Positions 7,757-18,280 are shown, counted from the stretch's first letter. The stretch is 64,000 nt of DNA from Sulfurimonas autotrophica DSM 16294 (GCF_000147355.1 NC_014506.1:1984001-2048000), one strand, 5' to 3'. Translations and numbers: made by a program. The notes: generated by a model not told the origin, from the letters alone.

Positions 7757-10264
7757 ATGAGAAACCTGCCCATACATGATGTCTTAGAAAATGTCAAGAA
7801 CTCACTAAAAACCAACAACAGACTCATTTTACAAGCTCCTCCGGGTGCGGGGAAAAGTACTGTTGTACCTATTTCTTTGCTTGATGAGGCTTGGCTTGGT
7901 GATAAGATGATTATTATGCTTGAGCCGCGGCGAGTAGCTACGCGCACTGTTGCTTCCCAGATGGCGAAACTTTTGGGTGAAGAGCTGAGGCAGAGTGTCG
8001 GTTATCAGGTAAAGAGGGACAGCGTATACACGAAGCAAACCAAAATTTTAGTTGTGACAGAGGCTATTTTGGTTCGCAAACTCCAAAGTAACCAAACTTT
8101 GGATGATGTTGCAATGATTATTTTTGATGAGTTTCATGAGCGTAGTATTCATACTGATTTGTCACTTGCTCTGTCTTTACAGGTGCAAGAACTTCTTCGT
8201 GATGATTTAAAAATATTAATCATGTCTGCTACACTTGACTCCAATGAGCTTTCTTCTTTACTCGGTGAAGTTCCGCTCATCACTTCAAAGGGCAGAATGT
8301 ATGAGGTTACAAATAAACATCTTGACATTAAGACAAAACAGCCTGATGCAAGGTCTCTCAACTCCTTACTTTTAAATACAACACTTAAAGCCATTAAAGA
8401 AAATAAGGGAGATATTTTAGTATTTTTAGCAGGAGTTAAAGAGATAAAGAATCTACAAAGTTCACTTTTAAACTCCTTGGGCTATAAAGATATCTTAATT
8501 TTACCGCTCTATTCTTCATTGCCAAAAAACGAGCAAGACAAGGCTTTATCCCCGTCTTCAAAGCGAAAAATCATACTCAGCACAAACATCGCGCAGACAT
8601 CCCTTACTATAGAGGGCGTGAGGGTGGTTATAGACTCCGGCTTAGAGAAACAATCACGATATAACTACTCCAATGCTATGAATCATTTGGAGACGACTTT
8701 TATTTCAAAAGACTCGGCCGTTCAAAGAGCCGGTAGAGCAGGAAGACTCTCCAGTGGAGTCTGTTACAGACTGTGGCATGAGTCAAAACCACTGCAACAA
8801 TCAACAAAACCCGAAATACTTCGAACAGATTTGTCTTCACTTGTGTTAGATTTGGCTTTATGGGGTGTTGAGGAATTTAATGAGCTGAAATTTCTCGATA
8901 TTCCAAATCAAAAAATCATCCAAGAGACAAAAAAAGTTTTAAAAGAGCTCGCTATGCTTGATGACTCATTTAAAATTACCCCTTTTGGAAAAGACGCTCT
9001 TAGCTTAGGTCTTCACCCCAGATTTGCCTATATGATTTTAAAAGCCAATGATTTAGGTTTTGCATATGAAGCCTGTCTACTAGCCTCACTTTTAGGGGAA
9101 AAAGATATTTTCAAAAACTCATCAAAAGAGAGCGATATATTGTCAAGGTACACACATCTGTTTGAAAAAGATTTCAACAGTGAATACATAAATAGATTTA
9201 GGGCCAAAGAGGTTGTAAGCTCAGCAGAATTCTTTTATAAAAAACTCAAAAGTATAAAAAAGGTTGCAAAGAAAAACAGTTCGTTAAACAAAGACATACT
9301 CAGTGTACTACTTCTTTTTGCCTATCCTGACAGGCTGGCAAGGCGCAGAGCGAACAATGACAACAAATACATACTCAGCAATGGCAAGGGCGCGTTGTTA
9401 CATGATGAGGACTCTTTATTTAATCAAGAGTATTTAGTTGTAGCAAATCTCCATGCACATGACAAAGACTCGGTTATAAACCTGGCACTTAGCATAACAA
9501 TGGCAGATATAGAACAATACTTTTCTTCTTTCATTCTCAACAAAGAATCTATAACCTATAACAAAGAAGCGAAGAAGTTTGGCATAAGAAAGGAGACTTA
9601 CTTTTTACAACTGCTGCTGCACTCCAAACCTCTTCAGCCGTCTGCAAAACAAGACTTGACAAAACTGCTTGTAGAATTAATAAAAAAAGAGGGCTTAGAG
9701 ATTTTGACCTGGAGTAAAAAAGCTACAAGATTAAAAAACAGGGTAAACTTTTTAAATCATCATCAGGAATTTACAGACTTTAGCGATGAAGCACTGCTTG
9801 ATTCGCTTGATGATTGGCTAGCACCTTACCTTTCAAACATTACAAGCATCAAAGAGCTTGAAGCCTTGGATGTTTACACAATGCTGCTCTCGCTATTGCC
9901 GTGGGATGCGCAGCAGCTTTTAGATACACAGGCACCTCCAAGTATCAAAGTGCCAAGCGATTCAAACATTTACATAGATTATGCAGACTACGAAAAACCC
10001 TCTTTACATGTAAAGATACAAGAGGTATTTGGTCTGCATGAAACCCCAAAAGTACTGAACAACACTCTGCCTTTGCAAATTCACCTCTTAACCCCGGCGA
10101 TGACGCCTATACAAATCACATATGATTTAAAAAGCTTTTGGGAGAACTCCTACGCCGAGGTTAGAAAAGAAGTAAGAGGAAGATATAAAAGGCACTATTG
10201 GCCGGAGAACCCTTTTGAAGCTGTTGCTACAAATAAAACTAAAAAACACATGATGAAGAGTTAA
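7757..10264 (+). CDS. hrpB: ATP-dependent helicase HrpB
   Basis: 835 aa DEAH/RHA helicase. Walker A APPGAGKST is at residues 27-35 and DEFH (motif II) at 124-127, followed by MSATLD (motif III) and QRAGRAGR (motif VI). The long C-terminal region ends with the HrpB-specific block including RYKRHYWPENPFEA. HrpB proteins are broadly conserved but their RNA target is poorly defined. It is the first chromosomal gene after the island. A TTACATGTAA palindrome lies in frame at 10004 (Leu-His-Val-Lys). Confidence 0.95.
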   Translation: MRNLPIHDVLENVKNSLKTNNRLILQAPPGAGKSTVVPISLLDEAWLGDKMIIMLEPRRVATRTVASQMAKLLGEELRQSVGYQVKRDSVYTKQTKILVVTEAILVRKLQSNQTLDDVAMIIFDEFHERSIHTDLSLALSLQVQELLRDDLKILIMSATLDSNELSSLLGEVPLITSKGRMYEVTNKHLDIKTKQPDARSLNSLLLNTTLKAIKENKGDILVFLAGVKEIKNLQSSLLNSLGYKDILILPLYSSLPKNEQDKALSPSSKRKIILSTNIAQTSLTIEGVRVVIDSGLEKQSRYNYSNAMNHLETTFISKDSAVQRAGRAGRLSSGVCYRLWHESKPLQQSTKPEILRTDLSSLVLDLALWGVEEFNELKFLDIPNQKIIQETKKVLKELAMLDDSFKITPFGKDALSLGLHPRFAYMILKANDLGFAYEACLLASLLGEKDIFKNSSKESDILSRYTHLFEKDFNSEYINRFRAKEVVSSAEFFYKKLKSIKKVAKKNSSLNKDILSVLLLFAYPDRLARRRANNDNKYILSNGKGALLHDEDSLFNQEYLVVANLHAHDKDSVINLALSITMADIEQYFSSFILNKESITYNKEAKKFGIRKETYFLQLLLHSKPLQPSAKQDLTKLLVELIKKEGLEILTWSKKATRLKNRVNFLNHHQEFTDFSDEALLDSLDDWLAPYLSNITSIKELEALDVYTMLLSLLPWDAQQLLDTQAPPSIKVPSDSNIYIDYADYEKPSLHVKIQEVFGLHETPKVLNNTLPLQIHLLTPAMTPIQITYDLKSFWENSYAEVRKEVRGRYKRHYWPENPFEAVATNKTKKHMMKS

Positions 10265-10291
10265 AATAATGTTCTTTCAGCGTCTCTGTGA

Positions 10292-10297
10292 TATAAT
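10292..10297 (+). promoter_or_regulatory. -10 box, probable leaderless promoter of the peroxidase operon
   Basis: TATAAT ends six bases before the ATG at 10304. No ribosome-binding site lies between, which suggests a leaderless transcript for the peroxidase and the downstream GGDEF/EAL gene. Confidence 0.5.
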
Positions 10298-10303
10298 AAT
10301 ATT

Positions 10304-11221
10304 ATGCATAAAACAATAATTATATTTTTTCTTTTCAGTCTTACTCTTTTAATGGCAAGTGAGCCTATCACTCCATTGCCCCAGAATGTAAAAGTCAACC
10401 AAACAAAAGCAAAACTCGGAAAAGAGCTCTTTTTTGACCCTATTCTCTCGCATGATGACACTATCAGCTGTGCAACATGCCACAACTTGCAACAGGGTGG
10501 TGATGATGGACTCAAGTTTTCTTTTGGTATTAAAGGACAAGAGGGGATAGTTAATGCTCCTACTGTCTATAATGCCTATTTTAATTTCCGACAATTTTGG
10601 GATGGCCGGGCAAAAGATCTGCAAGAACAAGCCGCAGGACCTATTGAAAATCCTATTGAAATGGGCTCTTCCTTTGAGGAAGTCATAGCAAAACTCAAAA
10701 AAAGCAAATATAAAAAACTTTTTGATGCACTTTATAAGGAGGGCATTACCAAACAAACCATTAGTGATGCCATAGCAGAGTATGAAAAAACTCTCATTAC
10801 TCCAAATTCTCGCTTTGACAACTATCTCAGAGGCGATGAAAACGCACTCACGCAAAATGAAAAAGAAGGGTATGAGCTTTTTAAGTCAAAGGGATGTGCA
10901 AGCTGTCACCACGGGGAAAATATTGGTGGCAACCTGTATAATAAATTCGGTATTTTTGACGAAACAAACTCAGAATGGCTGGGAAGATACAATATTACTC
11001 ACAAAGAGAGAGATAAATATTTCTTTAAAGTTCCCTCACTTCGTAATATTGCAAGAACCGCGCCCTACTTTCATGATGGACGGACATATAATCTTAAAGA
11101 AGCTGTTCAAATTATGTCTCAGTATCAACTTGGCCGCCATATTACAAAAGAAGAGATTTCAAAGATAACAGCTTTTTTAAAATCACTCAATGGTGAACTT
11201 CCTAAAAATATTGAGCCCTGA
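10304..11221 (+). CDS. Di-heme cytochrome c peroxidase
   Basis: 305 aa periplasmic enzyme that reduces hydrogen peroxide to water with electrons from cytochrome c. The N-terminus is a signal peptide (hydrophobic core IIIFFLFSLTLLMAS). Two c-heme motifs are present: CATCH at residues 56-60 and CASCH at 198-202. The GRAKDLQEQAAGPIENPIEM segment is typical of the CcpA/MauG family. The stop overlaps the start of the next gene (TGATG), so peroxidase and c-di-GMP enzyme are co-expressed. Confidence 0.93.
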   Translation: MHKTIIIFFLFSLTLLMASEPITPLPQNVKVNQTKAKLGKELFFDPILSHDDTISCATCHNLQQGGDDGLKFSFGIKGQEGIVNAPTVYNAYFNFRQFWDGRAKDLQEQAAGPIENPIEMGSSFEEVIAKLKKSKYKKLFDALYKEGITKQTISDAIAEYEKTLITPNSRFDNYLRGDENALTQNEKEGYELFKSKGCASCHHGENIGGNLYNKFGIFDETNSEWLGRYNITHKERDKYFFKVPSLRNIARTAPYFHDGRTYNLKEAVQIMSQYQLGRHITKEEISKITAFLKSLNGELPKNIEP

Positions 11222-14064
11222 TGATAGAGAAATTTAAACAAGCCGACAGAACTACATTTATACTCTTTGTTTTTATTCTCTTTGTCTTCATTATGTTTGC
11301 TAATGGGTACAAAATAAAAGAGAGTATGAGCAATTTTTCCCTGCAAAGTAACAAAATAACAACTCTACAACTTATAGACAAAGAGCTTTACAACTTCACT
11401 TTTACTGCAAACAAATTTACAAACTATGATGAAGTTGTTAAGCAAGAAAAAAAGTTTCAGCAAACGTTTAAGAGCTTAAGCAATGATTTAGAAAAATACA
11501 ATACAGATACTTCTGCTCTTCTAAAAGATATCTCAAAAAATTTTCAAAAGAAAGTCGAAGATTTAGAATATTTTAAAGCACAAAATTCTGCTCTTATCAA
11601 CAGCTCGCACTTTCTTTTTGATCTGCATACAACTATTTCTGATGCTCCTGAAATTTCACTTCAGGCAAAAAACCTCACCAATGAAACTCTTTTTTATATT
11701 TTGAGATATGCTTCAAGTGACTATATCGATAAAAAAAGTATAGATAAAAAACTCAATAAGCTTAAAATCATTACCCATAATGAAAAAAGCCAATATCTAT
11801 ATACTTTTTACAGGCATTCTAAAGTAATGCTTCAAACACTCCAGTCACTCAAAGAGGTTTCACAAGAGATTCAAGCAAATCCTCTTTATGAACAAATAAA
11901 AGCGCTCAAGCTACATATTATACATGACTATGAAAGAAATCTTCAGCACCAAACATGGCTGGTGGGTACTTTTTTCCTCTTTACAGTTTTTATTTTGTTT
12001 GCACTTATTCTCTCTCATCTTGAGTCAAACAAAACAAAAAAAGAACTTTTAGCCTTTAAATATGCCATAGAACATAGTGACAATATTGTTGTTATGACAG
12101 ATGCAGAGAAAAAAATCGTCTATGTCAATGAAACATTTGAAAAAGCAACTGGGTATAAAGCACAAGAAGTTCTTGGGCAAAATCCAAGAATATTAAAATC
12201 AAAACCCCAAGATGAAAATATATATAAAGAACTCAACACCAAACTTGCAAAAGGCGAAAAGTGGGAGGGGCAGTTTATCAACAAGAGAAAAGACGGCACT
12301 CTTTTGTATGAAAAAGCTTCTATTGTTCCCATATTTCTTCAAGGCAAACTCGTCAACTATATTGCTCTCAAGCTTGACATTACGGAGTATATAGAACAAA
12401 ACAAAAAACTTGCCCAAGCTGCTACAGTTTTTGAAAATACAGAAGAGGTCATTATAATAGCTGATGTAGAAGGAAAAGTTGTCTCTGTAAACACTGCATT
12501 TACAAACATATACGGATACACATTGGAGGAAATAAAAGGAAAAAACCTCAGCTTTTTACACTCAGGAGTACAAGAGAAAAGTTTTTATAAAGATACCTGG
12601 AATCAGCTCATAGAATATGGCATATGGAAAGGAAAATTTGTCAATAAAACCAAGTCCGGAGAGATCATTCCTGTCTGGACAACGATTAAAAAAATCACAG
12701 ACAGCAAAGGTGACGTTGTCAACTATATCATAGTGCAAACCGATCTCAGAGAGCTGGAAACTTCACAGGCAAAAGCTGATTATCTTGCTTATCATGATCC
12801 ACTTACGGGGCTTTATAACCGCGTAAATTTTGAGGAATATTTAAAACATGCTTTAGTAGTAGCTCATAGAAACACCTCTCTCTTAGCTATACTGTTCATA
12901 GATCTTGACCGATTTAAAGTCATCAACGATACACTCGGGCACGACATAGGAGATGAAGTGTTAAAAGCTGTTGCTTCAAGGCTTAAAACTACACTCCGAG
13001 AGAGTGACTTTATCTCTCGCTGGGGCGGTGATGAGTTTGTTGTAATTTTAGAAAATCTGGCATCTGCAAGTGATGCGGCAATAATAGCTTCAAATATCAT
13101 AGAAAACCTCGAAGAGCCCATAAATGTAGCCCAACATTCTCTTATCACTACCGCGAGTATCGGTATAGCCCTTTATCCGGAAAATGGGGAAGATTCACAC
13201 ACACTCATAAAACATGCCGACAGTGCCATGTATCTTACTAAAGAGACAGGAAAAAATAATTTCCGATACTATACTAAAGAACTCTCCGAAGGTATACAGC
13301 ATAGACTAGACATTGACATGGCGCTTCGCAGTGCTTTACAAAACAATGAGCTCTATATGGTTTTTCAACCACAATACAAGCTCAGTACAAAAACCATTCA
13401 CTCTGCTGAAGCGCTCATCCGATGGCAGAATCCAACGCTTGGTAATGTTCCCCCTGATGAATTTATTCCTGTCGCTGAAGAGAACGGAACTATAATCCAA
13501 CTCGGGTATTTTGTCTTTGAAGAGTCATGTAAAGCATTTAAAAAGATGAAGCATGCAAACTCCCAAATAAAATATATTGCCATCAATGTTTCTAGTTTAC
13601 AGTTTAAAGAAGCCCATCTTTTAGAAACTTTTTTAGCCATAGCAACAAGACACAATGTCAAACCACATGAGATAGAGATTGAAATCACTGAACGCTTCAT
13701 AATGGAACACACCATTGCCAATATGAATATTTTACAAAACTTCAGAAATCATGGATTTAAAATTTCCATCGATGATTTTGGTACAGGCTACTCATCTATG
13801 TCCTACCTTAAACAACTTCCAACCGACACCATCAAAATAGATAAGTCTTTTGTAGATGACATAGCACATGGAAGTTCAGATAATGTCATTATAGAAGCCA
13901 TTATTGCTCTTTCAAAAACACTCGGTTATGTGATAGTTGCTGAAGGCATCGAAACACAAGATCAAGAAAATTTTCTCAGCAAAGCAAACTGTGACCTCGG
14001 ACAAGGTTATCTTTTCTCGCGACCGGTTACATGTAAGGAGATTATTGAAAATTTTCGCGTTTAA
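11221..14064 (+). CDS. Membrane PAS-PAS-GGDEF-EAL c-di-GMP enzyme
   Basis: 947 aa protein. It has an N-terminal transmembrane helix, a helical periplasmic domain, a second helix at about 245-267, PAS domains at about 281-395 and 400-515, a GGDEF domain with intact RWGGDEF (602-606), and an EAL domain with intact EALIRW (730-732), EITERF, DDFGTGYSS and AEGIET. Both the cyclase and phosphodiesterase motifs look functional, so the net activity cannot be told from sequence. It is coupled to the upstream peroxidase gene, which hints at a redox or peroxide input. TTACATGTAA occurs at 14027 in another frame (Val-Thr-Cys-Lys). Confidence 0.92.
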   Translation: MIEKFKQADRTTFILFVFILFVFIMFANGYKIKESMSNFSLQSNKITTLQLIDKELYNFTFTANKFTNYDEVVKQEKKFQQTFKSLSNDLEKYNTDTSALLKDISKNFQKKVEDLEYFKAQNSALINSSHFLFDLHTTISDAPEISLQAKNLTNETLFYILRYASSDYIDKKSIDKKLNKLKIITHNEKSQYLYTFYRHSKVMLQTLQSLKEVSQEIQANPLYEQIKALKLHIIHDYERNLQHQTWLVGTFFLFTVFILFALILSHLESNKTKKELLAFKYAIEHSDNIVVMTDAEKKIVYVNETFEKATGYKAQEVLGQNPRILKSKPQDENIYKELNTKLAKGEKWEGQFINKRKDGTLLYEKASIVPIFLQGKLVNYIALKLDITEYIEQNKKLAQAATVFENTEEVIIIADVEGKVVSVNTAFTNIYGYTLEEIKGKNLSFLHSGVQEKSFYKDTWNQLIEYGIWKGKFVNKTKSGEIIPVWTTIKKITDSKGDVVNYIIVQTDLRELETSQAKADYLAYHDPLTGLYNRVNFEEYLKHALVVAHRNTSLLAILFIDLDRFKVINDTLGHDIGDEVLKAVASRLKTTLRESDFISRWGGDEFVVILENLASASDAAIIASNIIENLEEPINVAQHSLITTASIGIALYPENGEDSHTLIKHADSAMYLTKETGKNNFRYYTKELSEGIQHRLDIDMALRSALQNNELYMVFQPQYKLSTKTIHSAEALIRWQNPTLGNVPPDEFIPVAEENGTIIQLGYFVFEESCKAFKKMKHANSQIKYIAINVSSLQFKEAHLLETFLAIATRHNVKPHEIEIEITERFIMEHTIANMNILQNFRNHGFKISIDDFGTGYSSMSYLKQLPTDTIKIDKSFVDDIAHGSSDNVIIEAIIALSKTLGYVIVAEGIETQDQENFLSKANCDLGQGYLFSRPVTCKEIIENFRV

Positions 14065-14114
14065 CCAGTATATTTTCAACCCTCAGGCATCTCTATGAAA
14101 AGAAGAGCTTTTTC

Positions 14115-17100
14115 TTAGGTGGCACTATCCAGAGGCTCTTTATAAGAGAGCATATATGCTTCAAAATCTTTGACACACAATGGTTTGGAAAAGTAGTACC
14201 CTTGTATCATATCGCAGCCTTTATCTTTGAGCCACTCATACTGCTCTTTTGTTTCCACACCTTCAGCCAACGTTGTAACATTTAAAATCTTTGCCGTCTG
14301 AAGAATGACATTTACAATTTCTCTGTCTTTTTCATCCTCTAGTATTTTATCAACAAAAGATTTGTCTATTTTGAGTGTGTCAAACTCCATCTCTGTTATT
14401 TGATGCAACGAAGAGTTTGCCACACCAAAATCATCAATCTCTACGGGTATACCCAACTCTTTCATGTGTTGTAAAAATTTCTGTGCCGCTTCATAATTTT
14501 GTACTGCTGTTCTTTCCGTAATCTCTACTGCTATACTCTTGTTATTCAGTCCATACTTTACAATAGTTTGCGCAAAAAAGAGACTAAAGTCTTCATCTTC
14601 AATATCATAAGAAGAGAGGTTAATAGCCACTTTTACATGTAAACCTTTCTGCTGCCATATTTTCTGCTGCATCGCAACATTTTTTGTGACAATTTTTGTA
14701 ATTTTTTTAATGAGACCAAGTTCTTCTGCAACGTGTATCATATACTCCGGTGATATTGGCTTGTTGTTCTCATCTTTAAGCCTGATAAGTGCTTCACAAT
14801 GAACAACTTTTTGTGTTTTTGCATCTACTATAGGTTGATAATAAAACTCAAATTTGTTATGTGCTATGGCATCTATAAGTCTCGTTTCTGTCTCAGCGTG
14901 ATTGTTCAGCATCTCTTTCATTTTATCTTCATAAAATACTGTCTCTTTTTTATCTCTGCTCGCATAAGAAAGCGCTGTCATTGCCAAGTCTTTTATTTGT
15001 GAACTATTGTTACTGTCATCAGGATATTTTGCCATACCAAACCTACAACTGATAGGAATATGCCTTTGTTCTACCATAATGTTGTACGCGCACTCTTTAG
15101 CAATCTTTTTAACTATTTTGTCAAGAATATCTCTTGCTTCTATATTAATAAAAACACAGAATCTATCACCTGACAGATGATAAACTATATCTTCTTTACG
15201 AAGTATCTTTTTAATTATATCAGCTACCCTACAAAGTACTTCGTTTCCAAACTCAAATCCATACAGCAGATTAATGCTTGAAAAAGCGCGTATATTTATC
15301 ATTGCCAGTGCAAAAGGTTTTTTATAATCTTTTATTTTTTCAACAAGAGCATTGGCATTTGGAAAACCGCAGATAATATCAGTGTAAGTCAAATAGTTTA
15401 GTCTTCTTTCATGGAGGAGTGCTTTTAAACCGGTTTCTACATTATTTTTAAAAGCAGTAAAAATATTTTCAAACAGTTCATGTTTTGTTATTTTTGCTTT
15501 TAAATAAAAGTCAATCTCCAATACCTCATCTGCATATGCAACTTCAAGATGCTTTTGCATTTTAAAGTTTGTTGCACTCTCAGGATAACTGTACTTTTTC
15601 CCTGATTGTCTAGTCAAAACAACCTGTTCACAAAATTCACTCTCAACTGTATGCTTACATATATAGAAAAATATTTCTTCTTCATCATTTTGTATCAAAA
15701 AATGTCTGTCAATCTTAGCTATGGCTTTATTTGCCGCTTCATGAAGCTTTAATGTTGTTATTTCATTCCAAAAACCTAAAATATCCTGAAGCATATCATC
15801 CTTGTTTAAATTAATGGCTCTGTTATCAATCCAAATATAGGAGCCGTCTTTACATTCTAAACGGTATTGATGTTCTAAGTAGCCCTTTTGAAAAAGTTCG
15901 CCTTGCGCACTCAAAACTTCTTCTCTGTCTGGCTCATAAATATGTTCTTGCCACCAAGATGGACTTGATTCAACTTCCTTGCGAGTAAAACCTGTCAGCT
16001 TTTCTATAGCATTTGAAACAGTAATTTGATAACTCTCATCTTTAAATATGCGCGTTCTATAGGCTACGAGCGGCAGATAGTGCAGTAACTCCGAAAGTTC
16101 TTCTTTTGTTTTATTTGACTCCGTGTTGTCTATAAATCCGACAATGCCTGCCGGTTTTCCTTTATAGATAATGCTCTGTGAAACAGCGATAACATCCAAA
16201 ACAATACCATTTATGTTCAATTGCAGTTCATAATTTCGGGCTCCGACATCTTTGTTTTTTATTCTTGCGTCTTGCGTTTTTTGAATCTCTTGGCGAATTG
16301 CTTTTGACACACTCTCATCAAGCAGCATATCAGGCGTGTATGAAGAGAGTTTTTTTGCGTCTATTTTAAAATCTTCAAGCGTATAACTGTTCGCATATAA
16401 GATGTTTGGCTGGTATATAAAAATACCTACAGGTACATTGTCAAGTATAAATTTGAGCATTTGTTCATTATTATGCAGTTTATTAACGATGCTTTGTATA
16501 GCATCTGTTAAAGTCTGAAACTCTTGTGCCTCAAACTCAGGCAACGTTTTCACCGTGCCATCAGTAACCATTTCATCAACATTTTTACTTAAACTTGTAA
16601 GTTTTTTTATCATTGGATGTACAAGTATATAAATCAATATTACAGCCAGTGAAGAGATGAACATTATCATTAAAATTGCATAGAGTGTAGAGTAGTAAAA
16701 AGTTTTTAGTACTTCAGGTCTGAGTGTACTTTGTATACAAAAGTGTTTTGTAGCGCCCTCAAATGTGTTACAGAGGATTAATTTGTCAAAATTTTGCAAT
16801 TTGTAACTGTTTTGCTTTGAGCCTCCAATAATATTGACATTCAATATGTTCGTATTTTTAAAATCATCGGCATTGAGTATTTTATAAATTACAAAAAGAC
16901 CATTGCTTTTACCTCTATGAGCGTTCTGTTGTATCGGAACACTTAAAAGTAAAAGAATTTTTCCTTTTTTTACATAATCTATAAGAACTGTTTTCTTTGA
17001 AAGTTTAAGTTTATTCATATATGAAGTTAACAATTGGGGCGTAGCGGCAAGTTCCTTTTCTTTGGAATTATGAACAACTCTTCCATAGAGCATATCATAT

Positions 17101-17429
17101 TTACTATTGAAAAACAGCATAGCATCTATATTTAAATTAATGAGAGTCTCATCACCGCCAAAGTCTGATTGTATGTATTTTTCTCGGCTTATACCTTTTA
17201 CAAAGTTATAAGTCTCATCCCAAATTGCCCAATCTTTTGCAATATGTTCAAGATTATTTTTATATAAGTTTAAACTCTTTTGCAGGTAAGTATTTTGATT
17301 ATTTAAAATTTCATTTGCTATTTTTTGTGTATTTGTTTTATAGTAAACCAATGTAATAGCCAAAGAAATAGATGTCAATAGCACAAAAAGTATAAATAAA
17401 TAGCGTTTCCACTTGCCCAGCAGTGTCAT
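14115..17429 (-). CDS. CHASE4-PAS-GGDEF-EAL protein, degenerate cyclase site
   Basis: 1104 aa membrane protein. It has a transmembrane helix at about 10-30 and a periplasmic CHASE4-like sensor (KDWAIWDETYNFVKG). A second helix near 255-275 is followed by PAS regions, then GGDEF and EAL domains. The cyclase motif reads SGDRF at 753-757 instead of GGDEF, so cyclase activity is unlikely. The EAL domain keeps EALIRL (879-881), EITERT, IDDFGVANSS and AEGVET, so it is probably a phosphodiesterase, with the dead GGDEF perhaps binding GTP as a regulator. It converges on the other GGDEF/EAL gene with a 50-base gap. Confidence 0.92.
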   Translation of the reverse strand: MTLLGKWKRYLFILFVLLTSISLAITLVYYKTNTQKIANEILNNQNTYLQKSLNLYKNNLEHIAKDWAIWDETYNFVKGISREKYIQSDFGGDETLINLNIDAMLFFNSKYDMLYGRVVHNSKEKELAATPQLLTSYMNKLKLSKKTVLIDYVKKGKILLLLSVPIQQNAHRGKSNGLFVIYKILNADDFKNTNILNVNIIGGSKQNSYKLQNFDKLILCNTFEGATKHFCIQSTLRPEVLKTFYYSTLYAILMIMFISSLAVILIYILVHPMIKKLTSLSKNVDEMVTDGTVKTLPEFEAQEFQTLTDAIQSIVNKLHNNEQMLKFILDNVPVGIFIYQPNILYANSYTLEDFKIDAKKLSSYTPDMLLDESVSKAIRQEIQKTQDARIKNKDVGARNYELQLNINGIVLDVIAVSQSIIYKGKPAGIVGFIDNTESNKTKEELSELLHYLPLVAYRTRIFKDESYQITVSNAIEKLTGFTRKEVESSPSWWQEHIYEPDREEVLSAQGELFQKGYLEHQYRLECKDGSYIWIDNRAINLNKDDMLQDILGFWNEITTLKLHEAANKAIAKIDRHFLIQNDEEEIFFYICKHTVESEFCEQVVLTRQSGKKYSYPESATNFKMQKHLEVAYADEVLEIDFYLKAKITKHELFENIFTAFKNNVETGLKALLHERRLNYLTYTDIICGFPNANALVEKIKDYKKPFALAMINIRAFSSINLLYGFEFGNEVLCRVADIIKKILRKEDIVYHLSGDRFCVFINIEARDILDKIVKKIAKECAYNIMVEQRHIPISCRFGMAKYPDDSNNSSQIKDLAMTALSYASRDKKETVFYEDKMKEMLNNHAETETRLIDAIAHNKFEFYYQPIVDAKTQKVVHCEALIRLKDENNKPISPEYMIHVAEELGLIKKITKIVTKNVAMQQKIWQQKGLHVKVAINLSSYDIEDEDFSLFFAQTIVKYGLNNKSIAVEITERTAVQNYEAAQKFLQHMKELGIPVEIDDFGVANSSLHQITEMEFDTLKIDKSFVDKILEDEKDREIVNVILQTAKILNVTTLAEGVETKEQYEWLKDKGCDMIQGYYFSKPLCVKDFEAYMLSYKEPLDSAT

Positions 17430-17511
17430 GATAGGTATCCAAAGATATAAGGTTTCTACATTTTAAGATAAAATTAATAAAAAGGAGTTGAAAGGGAAAT
17501 TTTAAAGAAGT

Positions 17512-17531
17512 TCAAGCCCAAAAGGGCTTGA
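17512..17531 (-). terminator. Hairpin downstream of rplT
   Basis: TCAAGCCC-AAAA-GGGCTTGA forms an 8-bp stem with a 4-base loop, ten bases past the rplT stop. The T-run after it on the minus strand is weak, so it may be an inefficient terminator or an end-protecting stem. Confidence 0.6.
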
Positions 17532-17541
17532 GGGAGGATTA

Positions 17542-17901
17542 TTATTTTGTTAATGCAGCTTTAGAAGCGTCAACAACTGCTGTAAATGCAGCCGCATCGT
17601 TCATTGCCATATCAGCAAGAATTTTACGATCAAGTTCGATACCAGATTTGTGAAGACCATTCATAAAAGTTGAATAGTTCATACCATTTAAACGAGCCGC
17701 TGCATTAATACGGATGATCCATAGTTTACGGAACTCACGTTTTTTCTGCTTTCTGTCACGGAACGCATACATTAATGAGCGTTCTATCTGCTCTTTAGCT
17801 TTTCTGAAATGTTTACGGCGACCGCTGTAAAAACCTTTCGCTAATTTTAGTATCTTTTTGTGTCTTCTTCTACGAACAACACCTGTTTTAACTCTTGGCA
17901 T
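17542..17901 (-). CDS. rplT: 50S ribosomal protein L20
   Basis: 119 aa, full length. The basic N-terminus ([18 protein letters not shown]) and [17 protein letters not shown]-like core are diagnostic of L20, which helps early 50S assembly. It follows rpmI after a 112-base gap on the same strand. L20 is known to repress its own operon by binding leader RNA in several bacteria. Confidence 0.98.
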   Translation of the reverse strand: MPRVKTGVVRRRRHKKILKLAKGFYSGRRKHFRKAKEQIERSLMYAFRDRKQKKREFRKLWIIRINAAARLNGMNYSTFMNGLHKSGIELDRKILADMAMNDAAAFTAVVDASKAALTK

Positions 17902-17919
17902 ATCTTTCCTTTTGTTTCT

Positions 17920-17995
17920 TTACCTAGTCACATACATGTAATCAAGGTGCCACATCAATGGTGGACTTGCCCAACTCTATTAAAGAAGTTGGAGA
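17920..17995 (-). promoter_or_regulatory. Structured spacer between rpmI and rplT
   Basis: The 112-base gap holds two inverted repeats, CCA(n6)TGG around 17950-17970 and CCAACT(n10)AGTTGG around 17969-17990. Such a long, structured gap between these two genes is compatible with L20 control of its own mRNA. A near copy of the local palindrome (ATACATGTAA) sits at about 17932-17941. Confidence 0.35.
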
Positions 17996-18013
17996 TTAAA
18001 AATCTATCAGCAC

Positions 18014-18208
18014 TTAGCTGACGATCATTTCCTTAATGTTTTTCTCATCTGATTTAGCAACTACTTTTGGAGTGTTTTGCTCACGACGAGTTTGTGCATC
18101 TTGTTTAGTAAGAATGTGGCTTCTAAACGCAGTTCCGCGTTTAACTTGACCGTTTTTCTTAACTTTAAAACGCTTTACAGCGCCTTTTACCGATTTCATT
18201 TTTGGCAT
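18014..18208 (-). CDS. rpmI: 50S ribosomal protein L35
   Basis: 64 aa, full length, with the family start [20 protein letters not shown] and basic body. It is first in the rpmI-rplT unit: infC, which often precedes it in other bacteria, is not here. A minus-strand TATAAT at 18242-18247 gives a leader of about 27 bases containing AAAAGGA before the ATG. Confidence 0.98.
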   Translation of the reverse strand: MPKMKSVKGAVKRFKVKKNGQVKRGTAFRSHILTKQDAQTRREQNTPKVVAKSDEKNIKEMIVS

Positions 18209-18241
18209 CGATAATCCTTTTCGTAAAATTTTGGAAGTGCA

Positions 18242-18247
18242 ATTATA
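18242..18247 (-). promoter_or_regulatory. -10 box of rpmI-rplT
   Basis: GGTATAAT on the minus strand, 34 bases before rpmI. It is back to back with the plus-strand promoter at 18281. Confidence 0.55.
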
Positions 18248-18280
18248 CCCAAACTTTTTTAAAATGTTGCTATTTTTTGC

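Noticed and set aside
10349-10855. 168-codon open frame on the minus strand
   Set aside because: It lies opposite the cytochrome c peroxidase gene, has no ribosome site and no recognisable motif, and the plus-strand gene is certain.
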